Shown here: piece after piece, positions 43,446-52,928 of the stretch
How the letters are laid out: every line of letters begins with the position of its first letter
Position numbering within the stretch: position 1 is the stretch's first letter
Source: Chitinophaga niastensis
Lineage (GTDB): Bacteria; Bacteroidota; Bacteroidia; Chitinophagales; Chitinophagaceae
Length of the DNA stretch: 64,000 nucleotides
Direction of reading: 5' to 3'
NCBI RefSeq assembly: GCF_003014755.1
Contig: NZ_PYAW01000007.1
Location: 124,001 to 188,000, forward strand
The notes under the pieces: model-generated
Told to the model about the DNA's origin: nothing
Seen by the model: the letters and a program-made list of their open reading frames with translations, nothing else
The model's database searches: none
Made by a program: the position numbers and the translations under genes

Positions 43446-44325
43446 CTGTGTCCTGTATTATTTTCACCAACTCATTAGCAAACAGATCAGCCGCCTTTTT
43501 GCGGTAAGTGCCCTTTTGCCAGATGATGTAAGCACGCCGTAGTAACTCCCTGCCTTCAATGGGAATAGCTACCAGGTTCTTCCATCCAATCAGTGCACGC
43601 TCATTGAGCAAAGCACCCCAATGTCCCTTTTCTACCAGCGAGAGAATGGAATGCACATCATTTAACTCTATTTTTACCGTGAGTTGGATCTTATGCTTCA
43701 GCATCACTTCATCCATAGAATCACGCGCACTAAAGCCTTTGGTTGCGCGGATCAGGTCCATCCCTTTCAGGCTTTGCAGGCTCACCTTTTTTAAAGTAGC
43801 CAGCTTATGCTTTTTAGATACCACCATTACAATTTTGGAACTGAAAAGCTCCTGCGTTTCCAGGTCTTTATAAAATGCCTCCTGGTGAAAAGCCAGTACA
43901 AAATCCAGCTCCGATGCCCGCAGCTTACGTTCCAGTACTTCCGTAGTACCGTATTCAATGTATATCCTGATGCCCGGATACTTTTCCGGGAAAGAAGTTA
44001 AGATAGGCAGCAGCAAAGAAGTAAAGGCATATGTTACGCCTATACGAAGATCCCCGCTGAGCATATTTTGCAGGTCCTGTATCGCCTGTCTCCCCTTTTC
44101 CACATCCAGCAGGATTTGCCGGGCATGCAGCAGGAAAACACCACCTGCTTCCGTTAGCTGCACATGTTTCCCTACCCGGTCAAAGAGCAACATGCCCAAT
44201 TCATTTTCCAGCTGCTTGATTTGTTGCGATAAAGTAGACTGTGTTATATACAATGCCGCAGCAGCATCCGTGAAATGGGCTATTTCAGCGGCTTTTACAA
44301 AATAGGTCAGTTGACGGAGTTCCAT
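43438..44325 (-). CDS. LysR family transcription regulator
   Basis: A 295-residue regulator. The N-terminal winged HTH reads LRQLTYFVKAAEIAHFTDAAAALYITQSTLSQQIKQLENELGMLLFDR, the standard LysR DNA-binding pattern, followed by a linker helix. A periplasmic-binding-protein-like effector domain begins at about 90 (GDLRIGVTYAFTSLLLPIL). The overall pattern resembles CynR/CbbR-type regulators. It is divergent from the MFS transporter gene with 121 bp between the starts, so that transporter is its likely target. Effector unknown. Confidence 0.93.
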   Translation of the reverse strand: MELRQLTYFVKAAEIAHFTDAAAALYITQSTLSQQIKQLENELGMLLFDRVGKHVQLTEAGGVFLLHARQILLDVEKGRQAIQDLQNMLSGDLRIGVTYAFTSLLLPILTSFPEKYPGIRIYIEYGTTEVLERKLRASELDFVLAFHQEAFYKDLETQELFSSKIVMVVSKKHKLATLKKVSLQSLKGMDLIRATKGFSARDSMDEVMLKHKIQLTVKIELNDVHSILSLVEKGHWGALLNERALIGWKNLVAIPIEGRELLRRAYIIWQKGTYRKKAADLFANELVKIIQDTVK

Positions 44326-44446
44326 TGATCAATCGTTTTTACTAATGGATATGATTAAAACAATCTATTTTACAAATATACCCATCTTACCGAAATTTGC
44401 ATCATGATGACAAAAGGCATACTGCCTTTATAAATATGATAATCAG

Positions 44447-45691
44447 ATGAATATTTTTCGCTCATTAAAATCCCGGAACTTCCGGTTATTCTTTTACGGA
44501 CAATCAGTTTCTCTCATAGGCACCTGGATGCAAAAAACCGCCGTATGCTGGCTGGTTTATCGCTTAACCAACTCCGCATTGTTACTCGGCGTTGTTAGTT
44601 TTGTCAGCCTGATTCCTTCCCTGCTTTTATCACCCTATGCGGGTAGTTATATAGAACGCCATAACCGTTACCGCATACTCGTGATTACACAGATAATTTC
44701 CATGATACAGGCCGGTGCACTGGCCATGATGATCCTTTTCCGTAATTATAATATTCCGGGCATCATCCTGCTGTCGCTGGTACAGGGGATTATCAACGCA
44801 TTTGATGTTACCTGCCGGCAGTCTATGATGGCGGAGATGGTAGAAGAAAAAGACGATTTGCCCAATGCCATTGCCTTAAACTCTACCATGGCTAATTTCG
44901 CCCGTATTGCGGGCCCTGCGCTCGCAGGTATTATACTGAGCACCTTTGGAGAGGACTTTTGTTTCCTCAGTAACTTCCTGAGTTATGTGCCCGTATTAAT
45001 TTCCCTGTTTATGATGAAGATTGTATTACCGCCGGTAGTAAAGTCCGAACGGAGTATCTGGATGGAATTACGGGAAGGTTTTAATTATATTTCGGGAGAT
45101 AATGACCTGTCATCATTACTACTGATGCTCACAGCGAGTAGTTTATTTGTGATCCCCTTCAACACCCTGATGCCGGTATTTGCAAAGGATCTTTTTAACG
45201 GCGACGCCAAAACGTTTAGTTGGTTCGAAAGTGCTGCAGGACTGGGTTCCATCATTTCTGCTATTTATATGGCCAATCTGAAAGGCGGCAAAGACATGGT
45301 GAAGATTATGATCACTGCCAGCCTCATATTTGCATTGAGCCTGATACTGCTCTCCTATGCGGCCTGGCTGCCACTGGCCCTGCTGTTCATGTTATTATCC
45401 GGCATAGGTATGATGGCACAAACATCTGCCATTAATACTTATATACAAACACATGCCATTCCCAAAATGCGTGCGAGAGCTATCAGCTACTATATCATGG
45501 CATACCAGGGCATGATACCGTTAGGTAGCCTGCTCACCGGTGTGCTGGCTCATTTTGTGGGTCCGCGGTTAACGGTATGTATAGCGGGTGTAACAGGCAC
45601 TGTAGCTACCGTCGTATTTGTTTCCTACCAGAGAAAAAAATTACGAATTACGAATTGCGAATTACGCAATAATAGGGAGATCATCGCGTAG
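44447..45691 (+). CDS. MFS exporter (EntS-like), C-terminus encoded by repeat
   Basis: A 414-residue major facilitator with 11-12 helices. The start SLKSRNFRLFFYGQSVSLIGTWMQ is the MFS_3 (EntS / enterobactin exporter-like) opening. The helix 2-3 loop has LLLSPYAGSYIERHNR. Members export siderophores, drugs or other small molecules. The C-terminal tail (residues KKLRITNCELRNN, about 397-409) is encoded by a 28-nt half of a GAATTAC palindrome identical to the left arm of element G, read in frame. The original stop was therefore probably lost or replaced. Divergent from LysR; a siderophore receptor gene lies about 230 bp downstream on the other strand. Confidence 0.88.
   Translation: MNIFRSLKSRNFRLFFYGQSVSLIGTWMQKTAVCWLVYRLTNSALLLGVVSFVSLIPSLLLSPYAGSYIERHNRYRILVITQIISMIQAGALAMMILFRNYNIPGIILLSLVQGIINAFDVTCRQSMMAEMVEEKDDLPNAIALNSTMANFARIAGPALAGIILSTFGEDFCFLSNFLSYVPVLISLFMMKIVLPPVVKSERSIWMELREGFNYISGDNDLSSLLLMLTASSLFVIPFNTLMPVFAKDLFNGDAKTFSWFESAAGLGSIISAIYMANLKGGKDMVKIMITASLIFALSLILLSYAAWLPLALLFMLLSGIGMMAQTSAINTYIQTHAIPKMRARAISYYIMAYQGMIPLGSLLTGVLAHFVGPRLTVCIAGVTGTVATVVFVSYQRKKLRITNCELRNNREIIA
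45639..45666. repeat. Half-element I (GAATTAC heptamers) inside a coding region
   Basis: Twenty-eight nucleotides identical to the left arm of element G (AATTACGAATTACGAATTGC followed by GAATTACG). No matching right arm follows. It lies within the last codons of the MFS gene. Confidence 0.8.
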
Positions 45692-45712
45692 CGCTTCTTT
45701 CAAAGTTCTTTA

Positions 45713-45866
45713 TCAATTCTCCCAAAATCCTAATGCTATCCGATCATCATAAGGTATTCCGAAACTGATGCGTATACAATTGGTAAACCGGGTATAATAT
45801 GGAAGAAGAGATAAAGATGATGTGCAATGCATTGGTATCTATAATAACATCAGGTCCTCTTCCTTA
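45713..45866 (-). pseudogene. Remnant of a PLP aminotransferase C-terminus
   Basis: The minus strand holds two frames that look like pieces of one gene: GPDVIIDTNALH in one and, after a shift, PYYTRFTNCIRISFGIPYDD, then RIALGFWEN and a stop at 45713-45715. N-C-I-R-I-S-F-G is typical of the C-terminal domain of fold-type I aminotransferases (including MocR/GntR types). No start or active-site lysine is present. It lies beside the repeat-invaded end of the MFS gene, so a rearrangement there may have destroyed the gene. Confidence 0.4.
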
Positions 45867-45873
45867 ATATTAC

Positions 45874-45905
45874 GAACGTATTGTGCTAAATAGCACAATA
45901 CGTTC
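45874..45905. terminator. Hairpin downstream of the siderophore receptor
   Basis: GAACGTATTGTGCT (45874-45887) pairs perfectly with AGCACAATACGTTC (45892-45905) around AAAT. It lies 20 bp beyond the stop of the minus-strand receptor gene. The T-tract is weak. Confidence 0.5.
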
Positions 45906-45925
45906 AATACAATGTGTTATTCTTT

Positions 45926-48361
45926 TTAGAACTTAAATGCCATACTACCGGTAAAGCTTCTCAGCTTCTGCGGATTTACGGTTGTATAACCAATCCAGTA
46001 ATGCTTATCTGTAATATTATCCATCTTCACGCCTACACGAAAACGTGCATGATCATAAAAGATACTACCGTTCAGCACAGTGTAGGCAGGTAGTATAAAT
46101 GTACCTATGGTTTTATCATTCACCACTTTATTATCGCTCGCATAATTACCGCCAAAACCAAATCCCAGGCCTCTTACAGCGCCTGTGGATATCCGATAAC
46201 TGATCCAGAGATTAGCGGAAGCAGGTGCACCCGCAGTTGCAGGACGCAGGCCTTCCACATCTTTTGCTGATGCTTCATACTTTGAATCGTTGTAAGCATA
46301 TCCGGCCACTATATTTAATCCTTGTACGGGGTTGGCAATCACTTCTGCTTCAAATCCTTTGCTGATCTGTGTTCCATTCTGTATAGAAAAATTAACATGC
46401 TCCAGATCCGGGCGCAGGATGTCTTTCACTTTGATGCTGTAATAACTTACTGTACTGGTGATTTTACCATCCAGCAGATACAGCTTTACGCCACCTTCCA
46501 GCTGATTAGCCTGTTCCGGCTTAAAGGTTTTATTGGCGGCACTTACTCCCGGCTGATTTTTGAAGCCATTCTGATAGTTACCAAAAATGGATATTTTATC
46601 TTTAATAAGTTGGTATACGATTCCGAGTTTGGGAGAAAAAGCAGTCTGGTTGTACCCACCGGTATACGCTCCAAGCGAATCTACGTAAGCACCTTTGTTA
46701 TCAAAATAATCTATGCGCAGTGCGGCCAGTACCATCAGGTTATCTGTAATATTTAACACGTCCGACGCGTAGGCGCTGTAAGTATTAGAGATGAAACGAT
46801 TGACATAAGGACTCCCTATTCCGTATTTATCGTATACTTTATCCAGGTTACGGCGATTAAAGTTTGCATATCCTGAAATAACGCCATGAGAAGGAATAGT
46901 ATCAAATACGCCACCAGCAAATATCTGGTTAGAATTATGATGGAAGAAATCAAGTCCACCGGTGAAACGGTTCCTTAAACTGCCGATCTTAAAATCGCCA
47001 TTAAAATTATGCTGGATTTCTATTACACGATCAGTAGCATTATCCGTGAACTGATCGTTGCGGGAAATATAGTTACTGCCCACAGCGCCTGCAACTCCCG
47101 TTGCTGCCGCATCCGACAACAAATAAGCGTACGGAGAAGGGCCATTTGAAAAACTGTTGGTGGAAGTAATATTAGTATTCATGTTCCATTGATCCGACAG
47201 TTTATAGTTCATCTGCCCGAATAAATTGGTACTACGGCCTACCTGGAATAAATCATTACCGGCGTAGTGCCGCTTGTAGTCTATCTTTAACTGATCTGCA
47301 CGATTAGCACCCAGATCAGCAATAGGCTGCATATAAGGGAAGAAAAATACATTCAACCCGGTATTTTGTCCGGAGAAATATTCTGCATCAAAGAGAAATG
47401 ACAGGCGGTCATTTACGCGGTAAGACAAGCTGGGTGCAAATGCGAAGCCTTTATGAAAACCGTAATCCTGGAAGCTGCCTTCGTAATCGTAAGCAGTATT
47501 TATGCGGAGCAGTACATCATTGTTTTTATCCAGCGGTGTATTTACATCTGCACTCACGCGGTTGAAGCCGTAGCTACCGATGGCATATGCCATTTCCCCG
47601 CCAAAATGATCATAAGGCTTTTTAGTAACCCGGTTAATGAGGCCACCATAGGATGTTAAGGTACTTCCAAATAACGTTGCAGAAGGGCCTTTAATGACCT
47701 CAACCCGCTCCAGGTTAGCTGCATCTATCTGCGCGCTTACATTACCTGCTATACCGTTGCGTAGCTGGCTCTGTACAATAAAGCCACGGGAGTTAAAATA
47801 ACTGCCACCATCGCCAACGCGGCCGGTAGCATCCCACATTTTTGTGATACCAGGTGCGTTTTTCATGGCATCATCTACTGAAAACACCAGCTGCTGCTGC
47901 AACAGGTCTTTGGTAATAGTGCTGTATACCTGTGGATTCTCCAGGTTTTTCAGTGGCATCTTTGCAACATCATAACTGGATGTTCTGATCAGTTTATTAT
48001 GATTACCGGTAACCACCACCTCCTTCAGGGCTTTGCTGGATACGTCCAGTTTTAGCTTAATAGTGTTTGTTTTGCTGGCAACAACCAGCACCTGCTCCAC
48101 CACTGTTTTATAACCCATGAGCGTTACTTCCAGGTGATAATTGCCTGGTTTCAACTGATCAAATACAAAGGAACCATCTGTTTCCGTAATCACTGTTTCA
48201 TTGGTTTCTTTTAATAGTACAACCACGTCGGTGGCGGATTTCCCGTCGGTCGTCAACACCTTGCCTTTGATGGTGCCGGTATTTTCATCTGTTGCAAAAA
48301 TTATAGAAGGAATAAAAAGAAGAATTGTTATTATCAACCCGAAGCCGGTCTGTTTTTTCAT
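45926..48361 (-). CDS. TonB-dependent siderophore receptor
   Basis: An outer-membrane receptor of 811 residues from the ATG at 48361 (MKKQTGFGLI with signal ending IIFA). A carboxypeptidase-regulatory-like domain (about 30-110) precedes the plug, which has ALKEVVVTGN (TonB-box-like), DDAMKNAPGITKMWD and FNSRGF, then LERVEVIKGPSATLFGS, typical of FhuA/FpvA-type ferri-siderophore receptors. The barrel ends in SFTGSMAFKF, with the C-terminal Phe recognised by BamA. There is no SusD partner. The nearby EntS-like exporter gene suggests a linked siderophore or metallophore theme. A role in iron uptake is inferred from family similarity only. Confidence 0.9.
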   Translation of the reverse strand: MKKQTGFGLIITILLFIPSIIFATDENTGTIKGKVLTTDGKSATDVVVLLKETNETVITETDGSFVFDQLKPGNYHLEVTLMGYKTVVEQVLVVASKTNTIKLKLDVSSKALKEVVVTGNHNKLIRTSSYDVAKMPLKNLENPQVYSTITKDLLQQQLVFSVDDAMKNAPGITKMWDATGRVGDGGSYFNSRGFIVQSQLRNGIAGNVSAQIDAANLERVEVIKGPSATLFGSTLTSYGGLINRVTKKPYDHFGGEMAYAIGSYGFNRVSADVNTPLDKNNDVLLRINTAYDYEGSFQDYGFHKGFAFAPSLSYRVNDRLSFLFDAEYFSGQNTGLNVFFFPYMQPIADLGANRADQLKIDYKRHYAGNDLFQVGRSTNLFGQMNYKLSDQWNMNTNITSTNSFSNGPSPYAYLLSDAAATGVAGAVGSNYISRNDQFTDNATDRVIEIQHNFNGDFKIGSLRNRFTGGLDFFHHNSNQIFAGGVFDTIPSHGVISGYANFNRRNLDKVYDKYGIGSPYVNRFISNTYSAYASDVLNITDNLMVLAALRIDYFDNKGAYVDSLGAYTGGYNQTAFSPKLGIVYQLIKDKISIFGNYQNGFKNQPGVSAANKTFKPEQANQLEGGVKLYLLDGKITSTVSYYSIKVKDILRPDLEHVNFSIQNGTQISKGFEAEVIANPVQGLNIVAGYAYNDSKYEASAKDVEGLRPATAGAPASANLWISYRISTGAVRGLGFGFGGNYASDNKVVNDKTIGTFILPAYTVLNGSIFYDHARFRVGVKMDNITDKHYWIGYTTVNPQKLRSFTGSMAFKF

Positions 48362-48411
48362 ATAATACACATTTTAGAAATGCAAAATTGATGAAAGCAT
48401 AACCGGGTATT

Positions 48412-48618
48412 ATGTCCGATCAGGAATTAGATTTACGCGATAGGGAATTTTATGATTTCAGAAAACATTACATAGACTTACATCTGAAAAACGACAAACC
48501 GGATCTTGACCCGGTGCTGTTTATCTGTTCAGAAACGGACACTATTCGTTTAAAAACGGACATCAGCAGTTATTCAAATTATTCATTATCAACTGTTACA
48601 GCCATGGCATTATCTTAG
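48412..48618 (+). CDS. Uncertain small open reading frame (68 residues)
   Basis: A plus-strand frame starting MSDQELDLRDREFYDFRKHY between the divergent receptor and permease genes. The composition of the first half is protein-like (charged, helical), but the end (SNYSLSTVTAMALS) is less so. No family is recognised, and it could be a chance frame in the region that holds the receptor promoter. Confidence 0.3.
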   Translation: MSDQELDLRDREFYDFRKHYIDLHLKNDKPDLDPVLFICSETDTIRLKTDISSYSNYSLSTVTAMALS

Positions 48619-48666
48619 CGCCAGGTGGAATTATATTATATTTACTAATTGTGTAAATACCGCGGC

Positions 48667-51039
48667 ATGTTTAAAAATTACTTCAAAACAACTTTAAGAG
48701 GTCTTTGGAAAAATAAGACCTATAGTTTTCTGAACATCTTTGGTTTAGCTATTGGTATTGTTTGCGCCAGTGTGATTTTTTTATGGGTAGAAGATGAAAT
48801 GACCTTTGATAATTCTCATGTAAAAAAGGACAGGATTTACCAGGTGATGGGAAACTGGGTATATGATGCCAGTATCCGCACCTTCTCCTCTACCCCTTAT
48901 GTGCTCGCTCCTTCTATCAAATCTGATATTCCGGGGATCAAAACTACTTGTCGTACTACGGAAGATCCCACTTCCAAATTGTTTACCATAGGAGACAAGA
49001 CGCTCTATGCCCAGGGACTTTATGCAGATGCAACGTTGTTTAATATATTTACGCTCCCCTTTGTGCAAGGCAGTGCCGGTAATCCTTTCCCGCAATTGTA
49101 CGCTATTGTAATCACGGAGAAAACGTCAAAGAAATTTTTTGGAGAAGATAAAAATGTAATCGGTAAAACCATCGTTTTAGATAACAAGCAGCCTTATGTA
49201 GTATCAGGTGTTATAAAAGATATACCTGAAAATTCTACCCTTCAGTTTGAATGGGTAGCGCCTATTGAAATTTATTACCATGCCAATCCTTACCTGATTC
49301 ATTGGACGGCCAATGCGTTGAGCACTTATGTAGAACTATCTCCCACGGCCAATGTAGCAGCCATTAATAAATCACTCCTCAATTATATCCAAAACAGGGA
49401 ACCCGCAGCTATTAACCATGCCTTTTTATTTGGCATGAATGACTGGCGCCTGCATGGCCGGTTTGTTGGTGGAAAGCAAAGTGGTGGCCGTATTGAATAT
49501 GTACATTTATTTTCTCTCATCGCCTGGATCATTCTTCTTATTGCTTGCATCAATTTCATGAACCTGGCGACAGCACGTAGTGAAAAGCGGGCCAAAGAAG
49601 TGGGTATCCGCAAGGTAATGGGTGCAGGAAAAGGTAAGCTGGTAACACAGTTTATCAGCGAAGCATTGTTCCTGTCTTTCCTGGCCGCCTGTATCGCTGT
49701 GCTGATCCTCTATCTGGTATTGCCCGTATTCAATGCTTTAGTAGAAAAAAATCTGTCGGTAAGCCTGGAGAATCCGCTGCATCAATTGCTCCTGTTGGCT
49801 ATAACAGTTATATGCGGACTTGTAGCAGGTAGTTATCCTTCGCTGTATTTATCTTCTTTCAATCCTATCTTTGTTTTAAAAGGTATTAAATTAAAAACAG
49901 GTAGTGCAGCCTTTATCCGCAAAGGTTTGGTGGTAGCGCAATTTACAATTTCCATTGTATTGATCATTAGTACTATTATTATTTTCCAACAAATACAACA
50001 TGTAAAAAACAGGAACCTTGGATTTAATAAAGAGAACCTGATTGTTACTGAAACGCAGGGAAATATGGTGCAAAGCTTTGCTGCCATAAGAGAAGCACTG
50101 ATGAACACAGGGATGGTGCAAAATGCAGCACTGGCAGATCATGGTACTATTTATGACGGCAATAACACCAGTGCTATTGATTGGGCAGGAAAGCCTGCAA
50201 CAGATAAAATTCTTATTTCACAACGATTAATAAGCCCTGAGTTCATTAGTACTTCCGGGATGAAAATAGTGTCAGGCAGGGACTTTAACCCGGTGGCTGC
50301 CTCCAATGGCATGGATGTATTGATCACCGAATCTTTGGAAAAGGTGATGGGTAAAGGAAGTGCGCTCGGTAAAATATTGCTGACGCCTGATAAGGATACC
50401 GTGTATCGCTCAAAAGTGGTTGGTGTAGTAAAAGATTACGTATATGGCAATATGTATGGCAAACCGGATCCTGTTATGTTTTACTGTATGCCCCAGGCTG
50501 CCACACTGCTTTATGTGCGTATGAATGCCGGTATAGACAAGGAAAAAGCATTAGGTAAAATAGAAGCAGTACTGAAGCACAATAATCCAGGCTATCCTTT
50601 CTCCTACCAATTTGTGGATGATCAGTTCAATGCCATCTTTGTTAATGAAGCACTGATACAGAAATTATCCCGGCTATTTGCCGCACTGGCTATTATTATC
50701 AGCTGTCTTGGTTTATTTGGCCTTGCTGCTTATACTGCAGAACGCAGAACAAAAGAAATAGGCATCCGCAAGGTATTGGGTGCCAGTGTTAGCGGTATCA
50801 CGGGTTTACTCTCCAAAGATTTTCTGAAACTGATAGGTCTTTCTGCAGTCATCGCCTTCCCTATTGCCTGGTATGTGATGGATCGCTGGTTGCAACAGTA
50901 TAATTACCGCGTGGAAATTCACTACTGGGTATTTGGATTAGCGGGCATATTGGCTATTGCAATTGCCTTGCTCACCATCGGTTTCCAGTCGGTTAAAGCC
51001 GCACTGATGAATCCTGTTGTAAGTCTGAAAGCAGAATAA
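48667..51039 (+). CDS. MacB/FtsX-type ABC transporter permease
   Basis: A 790-residue permease with two FtsX-like halves. The N-terminus, FKNYFKTTLRGLWKNKTYSFLNIFGLAIG, gives helix 1, then a large periplasmic MacB-PCD-like domain (about 45-270). Three helices with ATARSEKRAKEVGIRKVMGAGKGKLV between them follow, then a second periplasmic domain and the closing set with ERRTKEIGIRKVLGASVSGI. The two E-I/V-G-I-R-K-V-x-G-A coupling motifs are the signature of this family. No ATPase gene is adjacent, so the partner lies elsewhere. These proteins act in efflux or mechanotransmission of lipoproteins and peptides. The ATG at 48667 is preferred over an upstream TTG. Confidence 0.92.
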   Translation: MFKNYFKTTLRGLWKNKTYSFLNIFGLAIGIVCASVIFLWVEDEMTFDNSHVKKDRIYQVMGNWVYDASIRTFSSTPYVLAPSIKSDIPGIKTTCRTTEDPTSKLFTIGDKTLYAQGLYADATLFNIFTLPFVQGSAGNPFPQLYAIVITEKTSKKFFGEDKNVIGKTIVLDNKQPYVVSGVIKDIPENSTLQFEWVAPIEIYYHANPYLIHWTANALSTYVELSPTANVAAINKSLLNYIQNREPAAINHAFLFGMNDWRLHGRFVGGKQSGGRIEYVHLFSLIAWIILLIACINFMNLATARSEKRAKEVGIRKVMGAGKGKLVTQFISEALFLSFLAACIAVLILYLVLPVFNALVEKNLSVSLENPLHQLLLLAITVICGLVAGSYPSLYLSSFNPIFVLKGIKLKTGSAAFIRKGLVVAQFTISIVLIISTIIIFQQIQHVKNRNLGFNKENLIVTETQGNMVQSFAAIREALMNTGMVQNAALADHGTIYDGNNTSAIDWAGKPATDKILISQRLISPEFISTSGMKIVSGRDFNPVAASNGMDVLITESLEKVMGKGSALGKILLTPDKDTVYRSKVVGVVKDYVYGNMYGKPDPVMFYCMPQAATLLYVRMNAGIDKEKALGKIEAVLKHNNPGYPFSYQFVDDQFNAIFVNEALIQKLSRLFAALAIIISCLGLFGLAAYTAERRTKEIGIRKVLGASVSGITGLLSKDFLKLIGLSAVIAFPIAWYVMDRWLQQYNYRVEIHYWVFGLAGILAIAIALLTIGFQSVKAALMNPVVSLKAE

Positions 51040-51043
51040 CCTT

Positions 51044-52228
51044 TTATACATAACTCAGCCACCAGTAGCCACGCCTTGCCTTCTTCCAGGCTGCAAACCA
51101 TTTACAGGGAGCATATAGCGTGGCTACTGTCAGCAACCATATCCCATAAACAACAGGCAGTCCGTATCCAAAATCATCGGGCCTGAATCCCAAAATAGAA
51201 TTTGGGGAATAAGCCTGTTGCATGGTATGACCTGATGCAAAAAAAACGATTACCAAAAGACAATGCAGCATGTAAAAATGCAGGATATAATAAAAGAACG
51301 GTACACTGCCGTATACTGATGCAATCCTTGCCCACGCCCCTTTTACATGCTCCATAAAAGCCATGGCCAGCAAAGCCGGGCCAATCGTCATGGACGCAAA
51401 TTGTAAGGAAGGCGGATACTTGCTGGTGTTTAAAAACGCAAGTATATCTCTCCCAAAATTACGCTGTAATTCCCATGGCTGTGGATTTCCGTAGCTATTA
51501 ATAAAGCGCAGAACAATAAACAATACGATCAGTGACGCACCGGTATACGCCAATATGCGTTTCCTCTTTTCCGGGTCGGCATCTTTTCTGAAAAAATATC
51601 CCAGGCAATAACCCAGCAACATGATGCCTGTCCATGGAAATATGGCGTAAAAGTCGCCCGCCGTGTGATTTGCATCAATAGGCACCGGAGTGAACTGTGA
51701 GGTAAATAATACCTTCCACCAGATATTAGCAGCCCCGGATGCAGGCAAGGGCATTGCATCCAGCAGGTTATGCCCGAAAAACAATATCAATCCGGCGATC
51801 AGCACCGTATTAAAAGAAATCCGGCTTAATACTCCCAGTACCACCATACTCCAGCCGATGGCCCATATTACCTGCAATAAGATGAAGCTATAGGAGGGAT
51901 TAAAAGTTATTCCCAGGGTGACAATGGTGATTTCCATCAGCACCAGCCATAAGCCCCGTTTGATTAAAAACAGGCTGGCCACTGGTTTCGTTCTGTTTTG
52001 TGCCGCCAGGTAGGCAGACATACCCGACAGTAAAACAAAGGTAGGGGCACAAAAATGTGTTATCCACCTCGTAAAATATAACCAGACGGTAGTAGTGGCG
52101 GGGTCCAGGGGATCTGCTATAACTGTTTTATGAAAATAGTCACGTGTATGATCCAGTGCCATTACGATCATTACAATGCCCCGAAGAATATCGATGGAAA
52201 CGATACGGTTAGATGTGTTGGTTGACAT
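51044..52228 (-). CDS. Membrane acyltransferase, DUF1624/HGSNAT-like
   Basis: An integral membrane protein of 394 residues with about ten helices. The start SNRIVSIDILRGIVMIVMALDHTRDYF is the hallmark of the DUF1624 / heparan-alpha-glucosaminide N-acetyltransferase-like group: R-x-x-S-x-D-x-L-R-G followed by D-H in the first helix. The middle has FPWTGIMLLGYCLGYFF. Such proteins are thought to move acyl groups across the membrane to sugars; the substrate here is unknown. It is divergent from the TetR-FabF pair with a palindromic operator in the 134-bp gap, so it may belong to the same regulon. Confidence 0.85.
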   Translation of the reverse strand: MSTNTSNRIVSIDILRGIVMIVMALDHTRDYFHKTVIADPLDPATTTVWLYFTRWITHFCAPTFVLLSGMSAYLAAQNRTKPVASLFLIKRGLWLVLMEITIVTLGITFNPSYSFILLQVIWAIGWSMVVLGVLSRISFNTVLIAGLILFFGHNLLDAMPLPASGAANIWWKVLFTSQFTPVPIDANHTAGDFYAIFPWTGIMLLGYCLGYFFRKDADPEKRKRILAYTGASLIVLFIVLRFINSYGNPQPWELQRNFGRDILAFLNTSKYPPSLQFASMTIGPALLAMAFMEHVKGAWARIASVYGSVPFFYYILHFYMLHCLLVIVFFASGHTMQQAYSPNSILGFRPDDFGYGLPVVYGIWLLTVATLYAPCKWFAAWKKARRGYWWLSYV

Positions 52229-52314
52229 AACGAGGTTATAAATTATATATACAATATAAGCTTTTATTATCAACAAAGCTATTGGTTGACATAGCCGGTA
52301 ACTATCAATATTTG

Positions 52315-52334
52315 CTTACTTACTACTAAGTAAG
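52315..52334. promoter_or_regulatory. Candidate TetR operator
   Basis: CTTACTTA-CTAC-TAAGTAAG is a perfect inverted repeat with 8-nt arms, 29 bp before the tetR ATG and about 87 bp upstream of the divergent acyltransferase start. The size and spacing suit a TetR-family dimer, so auto-repression and control of the divergent gene are likely. Confidence 0.65.
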
Positions 52335-52362
52335 TATATTGCGCCCTGTCAAGCAATTAATT

Positions 52363-52914
52363 ATGTCAGCAACAAAAGAAAAGATTGTTGCCATGGCCGA
52401 TCGCCTGGTAAGAACAAAAGGGTTCAATGCCTTTAGCTATAAGGACATTGCTGCCCCCTTAGACGTTAAAAATGCAGCCATACATTATCATTTTCCTGCC
52501 AAGTCAGATCTGGGCATAGGTGTGATTGATAACGAGATCACAAAGTTTGCTGCCAGCACTGCAAAATGGAAAAAGTTGCCGGAAGATGAGCAGCTTGTTA
52601 AACTATTTGATGTATTCCGTAAACACAATCATGCTGGTAATATCTGTTTAATGGGATCGCTGGCAACGGATTACGAAACGCTCTCGCCGGAGATGCAGCA
52701 AAGGGTGCACCAGATGGGCAGTAGTATTTTGCAATGGTTAACGAATTGTCTTGAACAAGGCAGAAAAAATAAACGTATACACTTTAAAGGAACAGCAGAG
52801 GCACGGGCATTAATGATTATGTCCAATTTGCAATCTTCTTTGTTATTATCCAGGGTATTAGGTCCGGCGGCTTTTAAAAAGATCGCCGCCCAGTTATTAG
52901 CAGACCTCTGTTAA
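52363..52914 (+). CDS. TetR family transcription repressor
   Basis: A 183-residue regulator. The HTH is typical: MADRLVRTKGFNAFSYKDIA, then APLDVKNAAIHYHFPAKSDL (the Y-H-Y/H-F-x-x-K end of the recognition helix). The C-terminal ligand-binding part (60-183) is AcrR/TetR-like, with CLMGSLATDYETLSPEMQ. The ATG at 52363 gives a normal N-terminus. fabF follows 14 bp downstream, so the two are co-transcribed. A fatty acid or acyl-CoA ligand is a reasonable guess. Confidence 0.92.
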   Translation: MSATKEKIVAMADRLVRTKGFNAFSYKDIAAPLDVKNAAIHYHFPAKSDLGIGVIDNEITKFAASTAKWKKLPEDEQLVKLFDVFRKHNHAGNICLMGSLATDYETLSPEMQQRVHQMGSSILQWLTNCLEQGRKNKRIHFKGTAEARALMIMSNLQSSLLLSRVLGPAAFKKIAAQLLADLC

Positions 52915-52928
52915 AAAAAATAAAAACT

